NCBI RefSeq assembly: GCF_032854445.1
Contig: NC_088306.1
Location: forward strand, 4,772,373-4,836,372
Length of the DNA stretch: 64,000 bases
From: Liolophura sinensis
Lineage: Eukaryota; Mollusca; Polyplacophora; Chitonida; Chitonidae
Direction of reading: 5' to 3'
Shown one piece after another: positions 1 through 9,110 of the stretch. A model generated the notes under the pieces. That model was not told where the DNA came from. It saw only the letters and a list, made by a program, of their open reading frames with translations, and searched no databases. The position numbers and the translations under genes were made by a program. How positions within the stretch are numbered: position 1 is the first letter of the stretch; the number at the start of each line of letters is the position of its first letter.

Positions 1-40
1 GTACGGCGTAAAACACCAACCAAATATATAAATAAATTAT
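1..40 (+). mobile_element. 3' tail of a molluscan SINE, cut by the window edge
   Basis: The window opens with GTACGGCGTAAAACACCAA followed by an (AAAT)n-like tail. The same ending closes a fuller SINE copy near 16660-16675. Only the tail is present; it abuts the decayed integrase region of the gypsy element, so the SINE probably inserted into or beside that element. No target-site duplication can be checked because the body lies outside the window. Confidence 0.6.
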
Positions 41-89
41 TCAGATGGACGGAGCTGTTTTTGTTGGACTGGGAGGTTGTCTCGAAGTC

Positions 90-620
90 ATTTGGAGTTG
101 AGCTGGTGTAGCGGTTCCATCAGCGGGTGTATTTCTGTAGACTTTTCAACAAGTCCAGAAGATTGCTGATGGTAGGGGATGTTCATGGTGTGCTTGAAAC
201 TCCCTTCTGCAGCGAATCTTCTGCAGATGTGTATTGGCTTCCATTGTCAGATATCAGTTCTTCACATATGCCGTGCCGGGCAAAGATTTCATGTGGTTGA
301 CGGTGATATTAGGTAACATGCTGATCTCAAAATAGTGACTATAATCAGCCACAATGAGATAGTTATGGTTGACCCACTCAGACAGGTCTGTGGCTAACAA
401 TTTCCATGGCCCGTTTGGTATCGGCGGTGATATCATCGGTTCCTTCGGTAGGGAGGGTCTGTGTTCAAGATATGTGCTAGATATCCCCAATTTGTGAACA
501 CATGTGCGGCCAGTAGAGAAATTCTCGAGCAAGTCGTTTGCAAAGTTCCATGCCGAAATGGCCAGCGTGAACACTATGCCGTTCAAAACAATCAGTTCGT
601 CTCGCACATGTTAGCACATG
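90..620 (-). pseudogene. Gypsy integrase core remnant
   Basis: The frame 607-254 holds the end of an integrase zinc-binding region and the start of the catalytic core (GPWKLLATDLSEW, NYLIVADYSHYFEI), with the first catalytic Asp in ATDL. Near 290 the frame shifts, and the next core block continues in another frame as FARHGICEELISDNGSQYTS, which holds the second catalytic Asp in SDNG. The C-terminal part is further degraded and meets the SINE tail at about 45. Confidence 0.78.
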
Positions 621-762
621 TTAGAATTCTCTCAGTACACCGTCCACTTGTTGTTTAGTCTGTGGCCAGACTCTGTGAATGACAGATTGAAGTTTGATGT
701 GATTTTGATCCATCTGTGTTTCAGATTGGATTTTTTTCCAGTTTTTTATCATTTACTGGGAT

Positions 763-1521
763 CTATTCAAATACTGCATGAACGTGCTCTTCCAGGGTTG
801 GATCTTCATGTGCGTCATGTCCAAATTTGTAATTTCTCGAGAGTGTGTCCGCAATCGGAGTCAGTGGTTTGCACATGATTATCTCAAACGGCTTGTGATC
901 AGTGTGTACTGCGACTTGTTTTCCATAGATATAAGAAAGAAACTTCTCACACCCAAAATGAATTGCCAACATTTCTTTTTCTATCTGTGCATAGTTTGGC
1001 TGTGTCGGTGTAAGTGGTCGTGAGGCGTAGGCAACAGGTTTGCATTCTTGAAGAATGACTGCGCCAAGGCCCGATTTTGACGCGTCTACTTGGAGGGTGA
1101 CGTCCTTGGTGAAGTCATAGTATGCTAACACCGGTCCTGGTGTTCGCGTGATGATGGATTTCACCTGTGCAAATGCTTTGTCACAATTTGCGTCCCACGG
1201 CCACTCAACATCTTCTTTTAAGAGTTCTCTGATTGGAGCTGTGGCTGTGGCCAATCCTGGGGCAAACTTGGTGAGGTAATTGATCATACCCATCACTGTT
1301 TCCAGTTCCTTTTTCGAGGTAAGGGTCGGCATCTGTTCAATCGATTTAATCTTGTCTGGGTCAGGTTTCAGACCTCCCAACGTGAGAGTGTGCCCGTAGA
1401 TCTTTGTCTCTGTTACCCCAATTTCTATTTTTGCAGAATTCAGGTGCAGGTTTTTGACACGGCATCTCCGAAATAGTTCTCTGAGTCGCTTGTCGTGCAG
1501 TTTTCGGGTTGAGAAAACCAT
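763..1521 (-). pseudogene. Gypsy RT thumb/connection and RNase H domain
   Basis: This 252-residue open stretch starts just after the degraded catalytic box. It contains the RT thumb motif (YGHTLTLGGLKPDPDKI), the connection (FAPGLATATAPIRELL) and a gypsy RNase H: LQVDASKSGLGAV with the first catalytic Asp, QIEKEMLAI with the catalytic Glu, and HTDHKP with the next Asp. It closes with an ADTLSR-type end. It is the best preserved part of the element. The start codon of the open frame is incidental, since this was part of a polyprotein. Confidence 0.88.
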
Positions 1522-1524
1522 CAG

Positions 1525-2000
1525 TCAAGACCTTAACGCCGTCAAGGCCTTCCAGGGCTTCGTGTGCTTTCTTTTGAAAGATTTCCTGGGCTGATACAAG
1601 GCCAAAAGGTAAGCGTGTAAATGCCCACCTGCAGGAGAGTTAAATGTTGTGAGTTTACTGCTTTCATTATCTAGCTGGATATGCCAGTACCCGGATTTCG
1701 CGTCGAGCCGACTGAAGTATTTCGCTCCTGCCAGTTTTTGTGTTATGTAATCCATTGTAGGAAGTTGATAGTGCTCTCGTATTATGTTTACGTTCAAATC
1801 CTTCTGGTAGATACATATCCGAGTTGTCTTGTCCTGTTTCTCGACGGCCACCATTGAGCTTACCCATTCTGTAGGCTCGTCAATGGCCCATTGACTCCAT
1901 ACGTTTTAGTTCATTCTTGACACGATCCCTTAATGCTACTGGGACACGTCGTGGTGCGTGCACAACTTGTTGTGCGTCGTATTCGAGTCTAATTTTGGCT
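1525..2000 (-). pseudogene. Gypsy reverse transcriptase, finger/palm part
   Basis: The frame 1854-1525 shows RT motifs RICIYQKDLN, REHYQLPTMD and FSRLDAKSGYWHIQLD, the latter carrying the first catalytic aspartate region. The frame is lost soon after the SSKLTTFN block. The YxDD-type catalytic box lies near 1530-1520 in another frame and reads LTDGFL, so the second aspartate of the DD pair is missing. This is direct sequence evidence that the enzyme is inactive. Confidence 0.82.
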
Positions 2001-2059
2001 TTTCCTCGAAGACAACCAAGCTCTGTGAAGATATCCTTGTTCTCCCTGACCACTGATTC

Positions 2060-2460
2060 TTTAGTCAAAAACTGCTCTGTGAGTGGCTGATCAATTGTCA
2101 TGAGCACTTTCACCAGGTGTAGCAGCTTATAGACGTTGAAACCCAGGAGAGGTTTTGCCGGGCTATCAACAAATACAACCTCTATGTTCCGAACAATGTT
2201 TTTGTACTTGCATGGTACCGTGCATTTACCTGTCACTTTGAGTTGCTTACCACCATATCCTGACAACTTGATGAAAAAGCGTGTTTGTAGAGGTACTACG
2301 CTTGATAGTAGTCTGTTGTACGTTTCTGTGGGAATGTGGTTTACCTGTGCTCCCGTATCCAGTTTACACCTGAGAGCTTTGCCTGGGTTTCCTATTTCAT
2401 TGTTTACATAAGCTTCGTTTTCTTTGTTTTCAGTGTTGTTAACTGTACCCAAAAACAGCA
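2060..2460 (-). pseudogene. Gypsy aspartic protease domain
   Basis: In the open frame 2632-1880 the retropepsin catalytic motif appears as LDTGAQVNHI, with DTGA at about 2359-2348. A downstream flap and second beta-sheet region follow (LSGYGGKQLKVTGKC). The same open frame carries the zinc knuckle upstream and runs into the N-terminal linker of RT (VPVALRDRVKNELKRM) downstream. The protease itself looks intact within this frame; the surrounding polyprotein is not. Confidence 0.8.
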
Positions 2461-2559
2461 CATTGTCTTGAATGTCAGTATCTGTGTTATGATCATCTTC
2501 ACAAACAGCAGGAACTGATTTAGAGCTACACATTGTCATGAAGTGATTTTTGATGCCAC

Positions 2560-3283
2560 ATTTCATACAAGTTTTAACCATTGTTGGGCAAGTTTCTGAC
2601 TTCGTCTGTTCATATATCCACACCGACCACATTTGGGTTGTTTTTGTCCCTGAAATTTGTGTTGACTAGTTTTGAATTTTTTCTTTCCAAATTTATTGTC
2701 AAATTTTAGTTCGTGGACTTCATGGGGAGTTTTGTTCAACACTTTTAATTGTTCACGTGACATTTCATGAGCCCTGGCAATTTTTGTTGCTTTTTCTAGA
2801 GTCCAGATCGTCTTCTGAGAGGAGCTTTTCCTGAACCTCAGATGAATTTGAGCCCATGAGAATCCTGTCTTTAATCATGTCGTCTAGATCATGAAAACTA
2901 CAGTCACGGCCATTGAATTTTAACCTAGTGACTCATTCGTCCATCGACTCTGACTGAACGTGATCCCGTTGATAAAATAACTTACGTTGTACCGAGGTGT
3001 TTTTCTTCGGGTTGCAGTAGTACTCAAAAACTTCGAACAGTTTCTCTGGCTTCTTAGAATCTTCCTCTGAAAGTTCACCACTAGAGCGCCATGCTCTGGA
3101 AATGTCTATGCCTTTTTGTCCGATGTTTATCAAGAACTGTGCGGCTTTTTGCTCCGCTTTCCCCTTGTCTGCATCCGGTCCGGTGAACGCGAGGTGCATC
3201 AGTTTCTTCCATCGTGACTAGTTTTCTGCAACACTTGCGCTGTTGAAATCCATGGGATACATCTGTTTCACGCTTGCTGCCAT
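2560..3283 (-). pseudogene. Gypsy gag remnant with CCHC zinc knuckle
   Basis: The likely gag start is the ATG at 3283-3281 on the minus strand. About 20 codons later an in-frame TAG (3220-3218) sits where related gag proteins carry a tryptophan codon. The frame then continues through a helical capsid-like part (3199-2933) containing FLINIGQKGID and LFEVFEYYCNPKKN. The rest of gag is spread over other frames, and it ends with a basic segment and a zinc knuckle, CMKCGIKNHFMTMC (C-x2-C-x4-H-x4-C), at about 2569-2528 in a shifted frame. Gag would coat the element RNA in virus-like particles; this copy cannot make a full protein. Confidence 0.75.
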
Positions 3284-3313
3284 CTCGAGGGTTCTTCTGA
3301 ACTTCTGACACCA

Positions 3314-3525
3314 TGTAATACTTTAACGTTAACGTCTTTTGACGTACTAAATTATCAATAAATAAAGGACTGGAAACAGCGTCTCCATTCAAACAGTCAC
3401 TTTATTCAACTGAACTCATCATCATTACCAGTCTCGCAGTATCTTACTTACGTAATATTAGCCAATGGCTATGCTGCAACGTTCAACGCGCAGCATTCAG
3501 TGCAATTGTAGAGAAGGATACACAT
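3314..3525 (-). repeat. Probable 5' LTR of the gypsy element (outer end uncertain)
   Basis: On the minus strand this segment ends in ...ATTACA just before the primer binding site, and on the plus strand it begins TGTAATAC, consistent with TG...CA LTR ends. An AATAAA lies within it on the minus strand near 3402-3408, as expected for the R region of an LTR. Without the partner LTR the right boundary cannot be fixed by comparison. Confidence 0.5.
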
Positions 3526-3529
3526 ATGT

Positions 3530-4540
3530 AAACGAAACACCAACTTTTTTTGGGAACAGCAATGCAACAACAAAGTCAGTTATCAGTACCGACGTAAACT
3601 GAGAAATTTATTATTGCCGGCAACACTTCGTAGCCTACCAAAGTATCACACTGCTGACCCACGACCGTCAGCTGTACGATTTCTTCTCTTCATTACGTCT
3701 TAATGCCATGTTCAGTAATCTATCACGTACACGACGGCAGTCATTTATGGTTAGAAAAATGTTGTAAAAAATATAACAACACAACTTTTAAAGCTTCATT
3801 TTTTGTTTTTTTTTTAATAAGCCGTCTGAGTACAGATCTCATGCTCACGACTTTATAAAGATCTCATTCCCACGACTTTATAAGAATTTCGAGAGCATGA
3901 GATAACTGACCAATAAAAATGCACAATTATATCGTGTGCACAGCCCGGAGGGAACCCACGACCATCCGCATGTTTCTGGAAGACCTTTCCACGTACCCGA
4001 TATATTATAAAAGCTAGGAAAAAAGTGTTCAGGTTTTTGAAAGTTATTATAGTCCATTATTATTCAAGTTTTGCAGTCCGCTAACACATGTAGGCTGGTT
4101 TTGAAGCTCAAGGTCAAGGTCAAACTACGATGCTTTGGACTCTATGTTCGAGGCGCTAGCCTTTCACGGCGCCACGGAATTTCTTTTTAACTGATGGAGA
4201 TTTTGTCTTTTCCAGTCAAAGAAATATGCTGTAGCACAGCTACTTTTTGACTGTGGGATGAAGTACCGGTAGTTGTTTTTGTGCATAAGTGTGGGCGGTT
4301 GGCTGTGTAGTCTTTTTAGGTGTCAGTTTTCCTATCATGTTTATACATACAGGGCAGCTAACATGCTCTGTAGAGCTAGTTGTAAGATGTATGTTATAGG
4401 GTAGAACAGATTTGTATACTTAAATTACTATCCATTGAAGTTTTCGGCATTTAGAAGTCTTTCTTATCATCACATTCGAATGGAGTTACCTACCTTCCTC
4501 TGTATTTTACGCTACACAAAGTTCCCACTAGACCGAGTGG
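3530..4540. other. Non-coding stretch with short repeats
   Basis: I see no supportable gene. At about 3836-3886 a 24-bp unit is present twice (GATCTCA...CACGACTTTATAA), followed by an inverted partial copy (GAGAGCATGAGAT) at about 3891-3903. At 4108-4123 two overlapping TCAAGGTCA motifs occur (monomeric nuclear receptor sites of the ERR/FTZ-F1 type); with no gene beside them, function is not implied. Confidence 0.5.
3940..4010 (-). mobile_element. Fragment of molluscan SINE body
   Basis: The complement of this stretch matches the conserved middle of the SINE seen at 16520-16675 (ACGTGGAAAGGTCTTCCAG and GGTCGTGGGTT blocks). No clear tail follows, so it is a truncated old copy. Confidence 0.55.
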
Positions 4541-4548
4541 ATTGTCGG

Positions 4549-4645
4549 TTGGTTGAGGAATAATTGGATACGCCGTATCATTGCTCATCTCGGACTGTTG
4601 GTTTAACAGCCATGAATATGGCGTATCCAAATATTCCTCAACCAA
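4549..4645. repeat. 30-bp inverted repeat with a small nested hairpin
   Basis: The arm at 4549-4578 (TTGGTTGAGGAATAATTGGA and on) pairs with 4616-4645; 28 of 30 positions match by eye. The 37-bp loop contains a smaller stem, CTGTT-GGTTT-AACAG. It could be a small MITE remnant or a cruciform-forming palindrome. No target-site duplication was recognised. Confidence 0.75.
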
Positions 4646-4649
4646 CAGT

Positions 4650-5440
4650 CAGATATGTAAAAATAGATTTACGGGGTTTAGGCACCCTTAAATTTCTTTA
4701 GTTAAGGATTAAAAATTACATTCGGTGATTTATTTGAGTCTTTTTGGCTGTTGACAGTCAATGCTACCCGCCATACTACATATTACCAAACAAATGACGA
4801 GTTTATCGGTGACGAAGGAGGTTGAGTAAGATTAATGCAGACTAGATTCTTCATCTAGAGGAAATGGGATCCATGCTCCAGTAGTACTCAGTGGAGCTTA
4901 AAGGTTTGGATAGAACGGTTCAGCATATTCCATTAATCTACGTTCCAATGTCTGTAGTCGTATTTATTTCTAACTGTTCTCGGCCATCGTTTTCCTCAGT
5001 CCCGCACTCTTGCCGTTGTTTGGACTTCGACTGTACATCTCCAACGCTGTCACAAAATACACCTTGACTTCAATTTTGAAAGTATAGTCGTGGACAGAAG
5101 CTTCGTGGCGACTTTGCATTTGCAAAATAGCCTATTCCAACTTTGGAGAAACTTAAACGGTTTGTCGCCAAACCGTTACACTTCGTTTATTGTAATAGAA
5201 TTTCCTGACATCTACGTCAAAAATTATTCAGCCCTGAGATCAGATGCTACAAATGATAAAGTGTAATTCAACTATTAAGGTTATATTATTCTAAACCGTG
5301 TAAACAGTTTCAAATATGGCAGTGTCAGAAACAGGCATTAGAAGTTACGGTGAAGTCGATATAGCAGTTAAGGCCTTACTAATGTCGCTCTCCAGTACAA
5401 CATGGGCCTGCTGAACTCTACCAATTGAATATCCAGCATG
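4650..5440. other. Non-coding stretch, nothing recognised
   Basis: There is no open frame with recognisable content, no tandem repeat and no SINE match. The stretch is AT-rich and unstructured apart from short motifs. Confidence 0.4.
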
Positions 5441-5459
5441 TCCCACTGTTTTTCCACAG

Positions 5460-5730
5460 TCACACGCACACATCACTTTCACACCCAATCGTATCTTCCA
5501 TCAAATCAGGTTTTCCGCACGGACGCACGCACGCACACATCACTTTCACACCCAATCGTATCTTCCATCAAATCAGGTTTTTCCGCACGCACGCACGCAC
5601 CCGATCATATCTTCCATCAAATCAGGTTTTCCACATTCACACACACACACTTCACTTTCACACCCGATCATATCTTCCATCAAATCAGGTTTTCCACATT
5701 CACACACGCACACATCATTTTCACAGAATG
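5460..5730. repeat. Minisatellite, 4 copies of a 50-67 bp unit
   Basis: The block ATCTTCCATCAAATCAGGTT recurs at about 5493, 5560, 5608 and 5672. Copies are separated by a variable CACAC/GCACGCAC-rich spacer, so spacing is 67, 50 and 63 bp. Open frames here are a by-product of the repeat. Confidence 0.85.
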
Positions 5731-5739
5731 CATTTTTGA

Positions 5740-8190
5740 AGCAAATTCAAAATCATCATTTGATTTTGAAAATGGCTCGAAGCACCAATTTTTCTAAAGA
5801 TATGAAATGTGTTCGCATAACAGAAATATCTTTTTTGTTATAACAAATAACTTTTTTGTGCATCTATATTTGAGCATAAAGTCAAGAAAGTAAATCTTTT
5901 CTAAGCATAAAAAATTGAGAACAACTTTTTGTATGCCTTGCAGTAATCAAGTCAGTTTCTTGATGTCCTATTTTATTCAAGTTCAATAATTTGTAAGCGT
6001 TTATTATACACCGTATTTCACCTATCAAGTTTAGCATTTTTCAAGTGTCACATTTTCCATAATTAATCCAAATTTTGGGGCCTTCTGTGGAGTCTGTCTA
6101 ATTTCTTCTAAGAAAAATAGATGTTGTCATCCACGTATCATGTTAAGGCTTTAATGTGTTTCTAAAAGCGTATTTTCACATACCCAACTTGGTGTGAAAT
6201 ACAATAGTTTGGTGTTTTACAGTATACACCAAAACATCAGGACAATTGCACGACAACGTGCCAAAGACACTCAAGCCGCTGTTAAATTACTTTATACCAA
6301 ATAAAATTATTTTGGGGTTTGGTGTTGATCTATTTTGTAAGGTAGAAATATATATAATAAAATTCAAATGTTTTTCAAATGCCTAAGCACATTATTGTTT
6401 TATGTTTGAATTTCACAATGTATTGTATTCCTTTCAGGACTGCCCTAATGTTGTATTCTCAAGAATTATTATACTCTCATGTAACTTATCTTGAGTTTAG
6501 ATTTTCTTATCTTCTTATCTAAATTAACATTCATGACTTTGTGTATTGTTGTGGCATGTTGAGTAGTTGTCACTGGTGAACTACGTGTACTTAAAGACCT
6601 CCTGTAAACAGCGATTAGTGCCTGCTGTGTGGGTAGCACTACAAATCCAGGGTGGTCAAACAACATAAGTCACTTCATGGTTTCTTTGCATATCTGTTAT
6701 GCTCCGGTGTTTAACACAGGGGCTTATATATGGTCGAAAATATACAGAATAAAATAATGGCTTGATATTACACAAGGACAGTTTTGCCATAGTTTTGCTG
6801 ACCAGATTGCGATAAGCTTTAAAAGTCCAAGAAGTACATAAAAGCGAAAGGAAATAGACCCGTCAACAAGTAATAAATATGTTTTGTTCACCGTGTTTCG
6901 ATACGTTTTGGGTTAAATTAGGGGACGTGGTTTTTGTCAGCGGGCATTTTGTTTGCTGGAGGGTTTGTTCGCTTAACTTTGTGTCTGCTGAGCTTTTTGT
7001 TCTCTGGGCGTTTTGTCTGCTGGGCTTTTGCCTTTTTACGCATGAATTATTATTTTGTTTCATGTTGTTGGAAATTATCGTAAGAGTTCACGGTGATTTA
7101 CGGTTGGCAAGTTCACATCTACATGGTAGGTAATCGCAATTAAATAATACTTTTTTACACCAGAGTTGATATAATTGATGGTTGTACGTATCGTAGGCCA
7201 AACAACTGGATGTAGGTAAATGGGAGCTAGTTCCACCACACACATCTCAAAACGGGAGAGCTGGAATGTTTGCGCACTTTACTATGGGCTTAATGGTGGT
7301 AAAAAAAAAAACCCATAACGATACGTATATGCACTGCCCCCCCCCCCCCCACACACACACACACACATTTCCACGCCCAGTCCTCTACTAACCCCTCCCC
7401 TGTCATCTTTAATACCGGTCTACCTACTAATGCTCGGCTGGGCCATTGACTTGCATGTCAAAGGCTTAGATCTACATCCACGTTGACACCCACGCGCTGT
7501 CATTTGAAGAAACCAATGTAGTAGGAGGTATCCCAGTAGTCCCCACCCACCCCCTACCTCACACCCCCGTGGGAAATCCCCAGACAGAAGCATGTAATAT
7601 CCCTGCCAATCATTATCTAGACCCAAGCCTTCAAGTCAACTCTGTGCATATCGGGACTGCTCATATGTCAACAGCTGTTTACTCTCGGCAGATGTAAATA
7701 AGCCTTTAGCACATGTAGTTGTAAAACGCTTTCAGGCTGTGTTCTGAATGTTGAAACAGATATTAGTTCTCAAAACAAGGTAAAAAAAAAGTGATGTTTT
7801 GATTCTAGGTACGATTGTAGCGGTTCCGATGTTGTTGGTATTTGTCTTATGTGCTTTCGTTTCTTATGGTGTCTTCTCAAACATGCAGGTACCTATAAGT
7901 GCGACACCATTCAATCACTTTAATCCTGTTTGATATTTAACGTGTCGAGCACAGCTTGTTAAATGAACAAACCAATCAGGATTCTCTCCCCTGAACTCGG
8001 AGATGACGCAACTATTTGGACCCGATTTCATAGCAGTTCCCGAACTCGGGCTGTTCTCCAGTATGACTTGTACATGAGATTTGAAATTCTTATATGAAAT
8101 GAAAGTTCTCCAACAACAGATTTTCAGTGAATCAGACGATGAATATTTATTATCACGAGGGAGGAACCAGCAGTTGACACAAGTACCAAA
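5740..8190. other. Non-coding stretch with simple repeats
   Basis: No gene is supported. A G/T-rich stretch at 6900-7060 with loosely repeated TTTTGT-GCTGGG blocks gives spurious hydrophobic open frames. A run of C residues followed by a (CA)n microsatellite lies at about 7337-7366. The remainder shows no recognised element. Confidence 0.45.
7337..7366. repeat. Poly-C run followed by (CA)n microsatellite
   Basis: A homopolymer of about 15 C residues passes directly into about nine CA repeats. It is prone to slippage and to sequencing error. Confidence 0.9.
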
Positions 8191-8194
8191 CAGT

Positions 8195-8275
8195 TGAGTG
8201 TCATATGGGACAGAGTCCCAGTTAAGTGTCATATAGGACAGAGTCCCAGTTGAGTGTCATATGAGACAAAGTCTC
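8195..8275. repeat. 28-bp tandem repeat, 3 copies
   Basis: The unit GAGTGTCATATGGGACAGAG with flanking TCCCAGTT recurs three times with small changes, immediately upstream of a longer duplicated segment. Confidence 0.8.
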
Positions 8276-8535
8276 ACGAGACTCTTGTCTCAAATTATGA
8301 TGCCAAAGTTCAGTAGATTTAGTCTAGTATATAGTCCACTGTGGTCCACTTTTGATATCTCAGATAATTTCTACTTGCATGGCACTGAAGCTGGATTCCC
8401 AGGTTTCGTGAGTCTGGAGGGTCCCAGAATTTTGGGACTGGGAAAAGTCTCATGAGACTCCCGCCTCAAATTGTGGTACCAAAGTTCAGTTGATTTATTC
8501 TGGTATATAGTCTCTGTTGTCCACTTTTGATGATA
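8268..8535 (+). repeat. Direct duplication of about 85 bp upstream of the zinc-finger exon
   Basis: The segment beginning GTCTCACGAGACTCTTGTCT (about 8268-8350) is repeated with modest divergence at about 8446-8530 (both continue CAAATT...GGTCCACTTTTGAT or close variants). The second copy is followed by a pyrimidine-rich stretch ending in TTTTCAG at 8567-8573, a good splice acceptor for the zinc-finger exon. Confidence 0.7.
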
Positions 8536-8573
8536 CCACTTTTTTGAGACTGGAGCTGGATTCTAATTTTCAG

Positions 8574-9110
8574 ATGCCAAAGATGTGTTTAGGGAACAAC
8601 CTGATATCAAGCCAGATGTCTGACTGTTACGACTGAAAACCAGCATGAGATCAAGCCAGATGTCTCTCCCCATTTGACATTTATGACTCAAAACCAGCAT
8701 GAGATCAAGCCAGATGTCTCTCCCCATTTGACATTTATGACTCAAAACCAGCATGAGATCAAGCCAGATGTCTTTCCTTGTCTGACAGTTATGACTCAAA
8801 ACCAGCCTGATATCAAGCCAGATGTCTCTCCCTGTCTGACAGCTACGACTCAAAACCAGCGAGAAATCAAGCCAAATGTCTCTCCCAGTCTGACAGTTTC
8901 GACTCCAAACCAGTATGAGATCAAACCAGAAGCATCTCCCTGTCTGATAGTTACGACTCAAAACCAGTATGAGATCAAGCCAGATGTCACTCCCTGTCTG
9001 ACAGTTACGACTCCAAACCAGCATGAGATCAAGCCAGATGCATTTCCTTATCTAACAGCTATGAATCAAAATCAGCCTGATACTGTTCACGAGCCCAGCA
9101 CCTCTGAGAG
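8574..9110 (+). repeat. 54-bp coding minisatellite (18-residue repeat)
   Basis: The unit CAAAACCAGCATGAGATCAA with the following CCAGATGTCTCTCCC recurs about nine times at 54-bp spacing. It translates to repeated NQxEIKPDVSPxL. One upstream copy near 8605-8640 lacks about 10 bp relative to its neighbours, which changes frame. Confidence 0.9.

Larger units (their letters stand above)
45..3525 (-). mobile_element. Decayed Ty3/gypsy LTR retrotransposon (LTR, gag, PR, RT, RNase H, IN)
   Basis: Reading the minus strand from about 3525 down to 45 gives, in order, an LTR end, a primer binding site, gag with a zinc knuckle, aspartic protease, reverse transcriptase, RNase H and integrase core. PR-RT-RH-IN is the Ty3/gypsy order. 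The primer binding site is at 3301-3313 on the complement (TGGTGTCAGAAGT), directly after an LTR ending ...GTATTACA. This arrangement is familiar from Mag-like gypsy elements, but that family assignment is inference. The reading frame is broken by several frameshifts and at least one in-frame stop, so this is a dead copy. The 3' LTR is not in the window, so the LTR's outer boundary (about 3525) is only an estimate. Confidence 0.88.

Noticed and set aside
5425-5797. His/Thr-rich open frames resembling a low-complexity protein
   Set aside because: Product of the CACAC-rich minisatellite; two overlapping frames look equally good, which argues against coding.
6863-7133. Cys/Phe-rich frame resembling membrane segments
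   Set aside because: G/T-rich loosely repeated DNA gives hydrophobic codons in one frame; the opposite strand is equally open and nothing is conserved.
8563-9024. 153-codon minus-strand frame with repeated SRNCQTGRDIWLDL-like units
   Set aside because: Antisense shadow of the 54-bp coding minisatellite of the zinc-finger gene.
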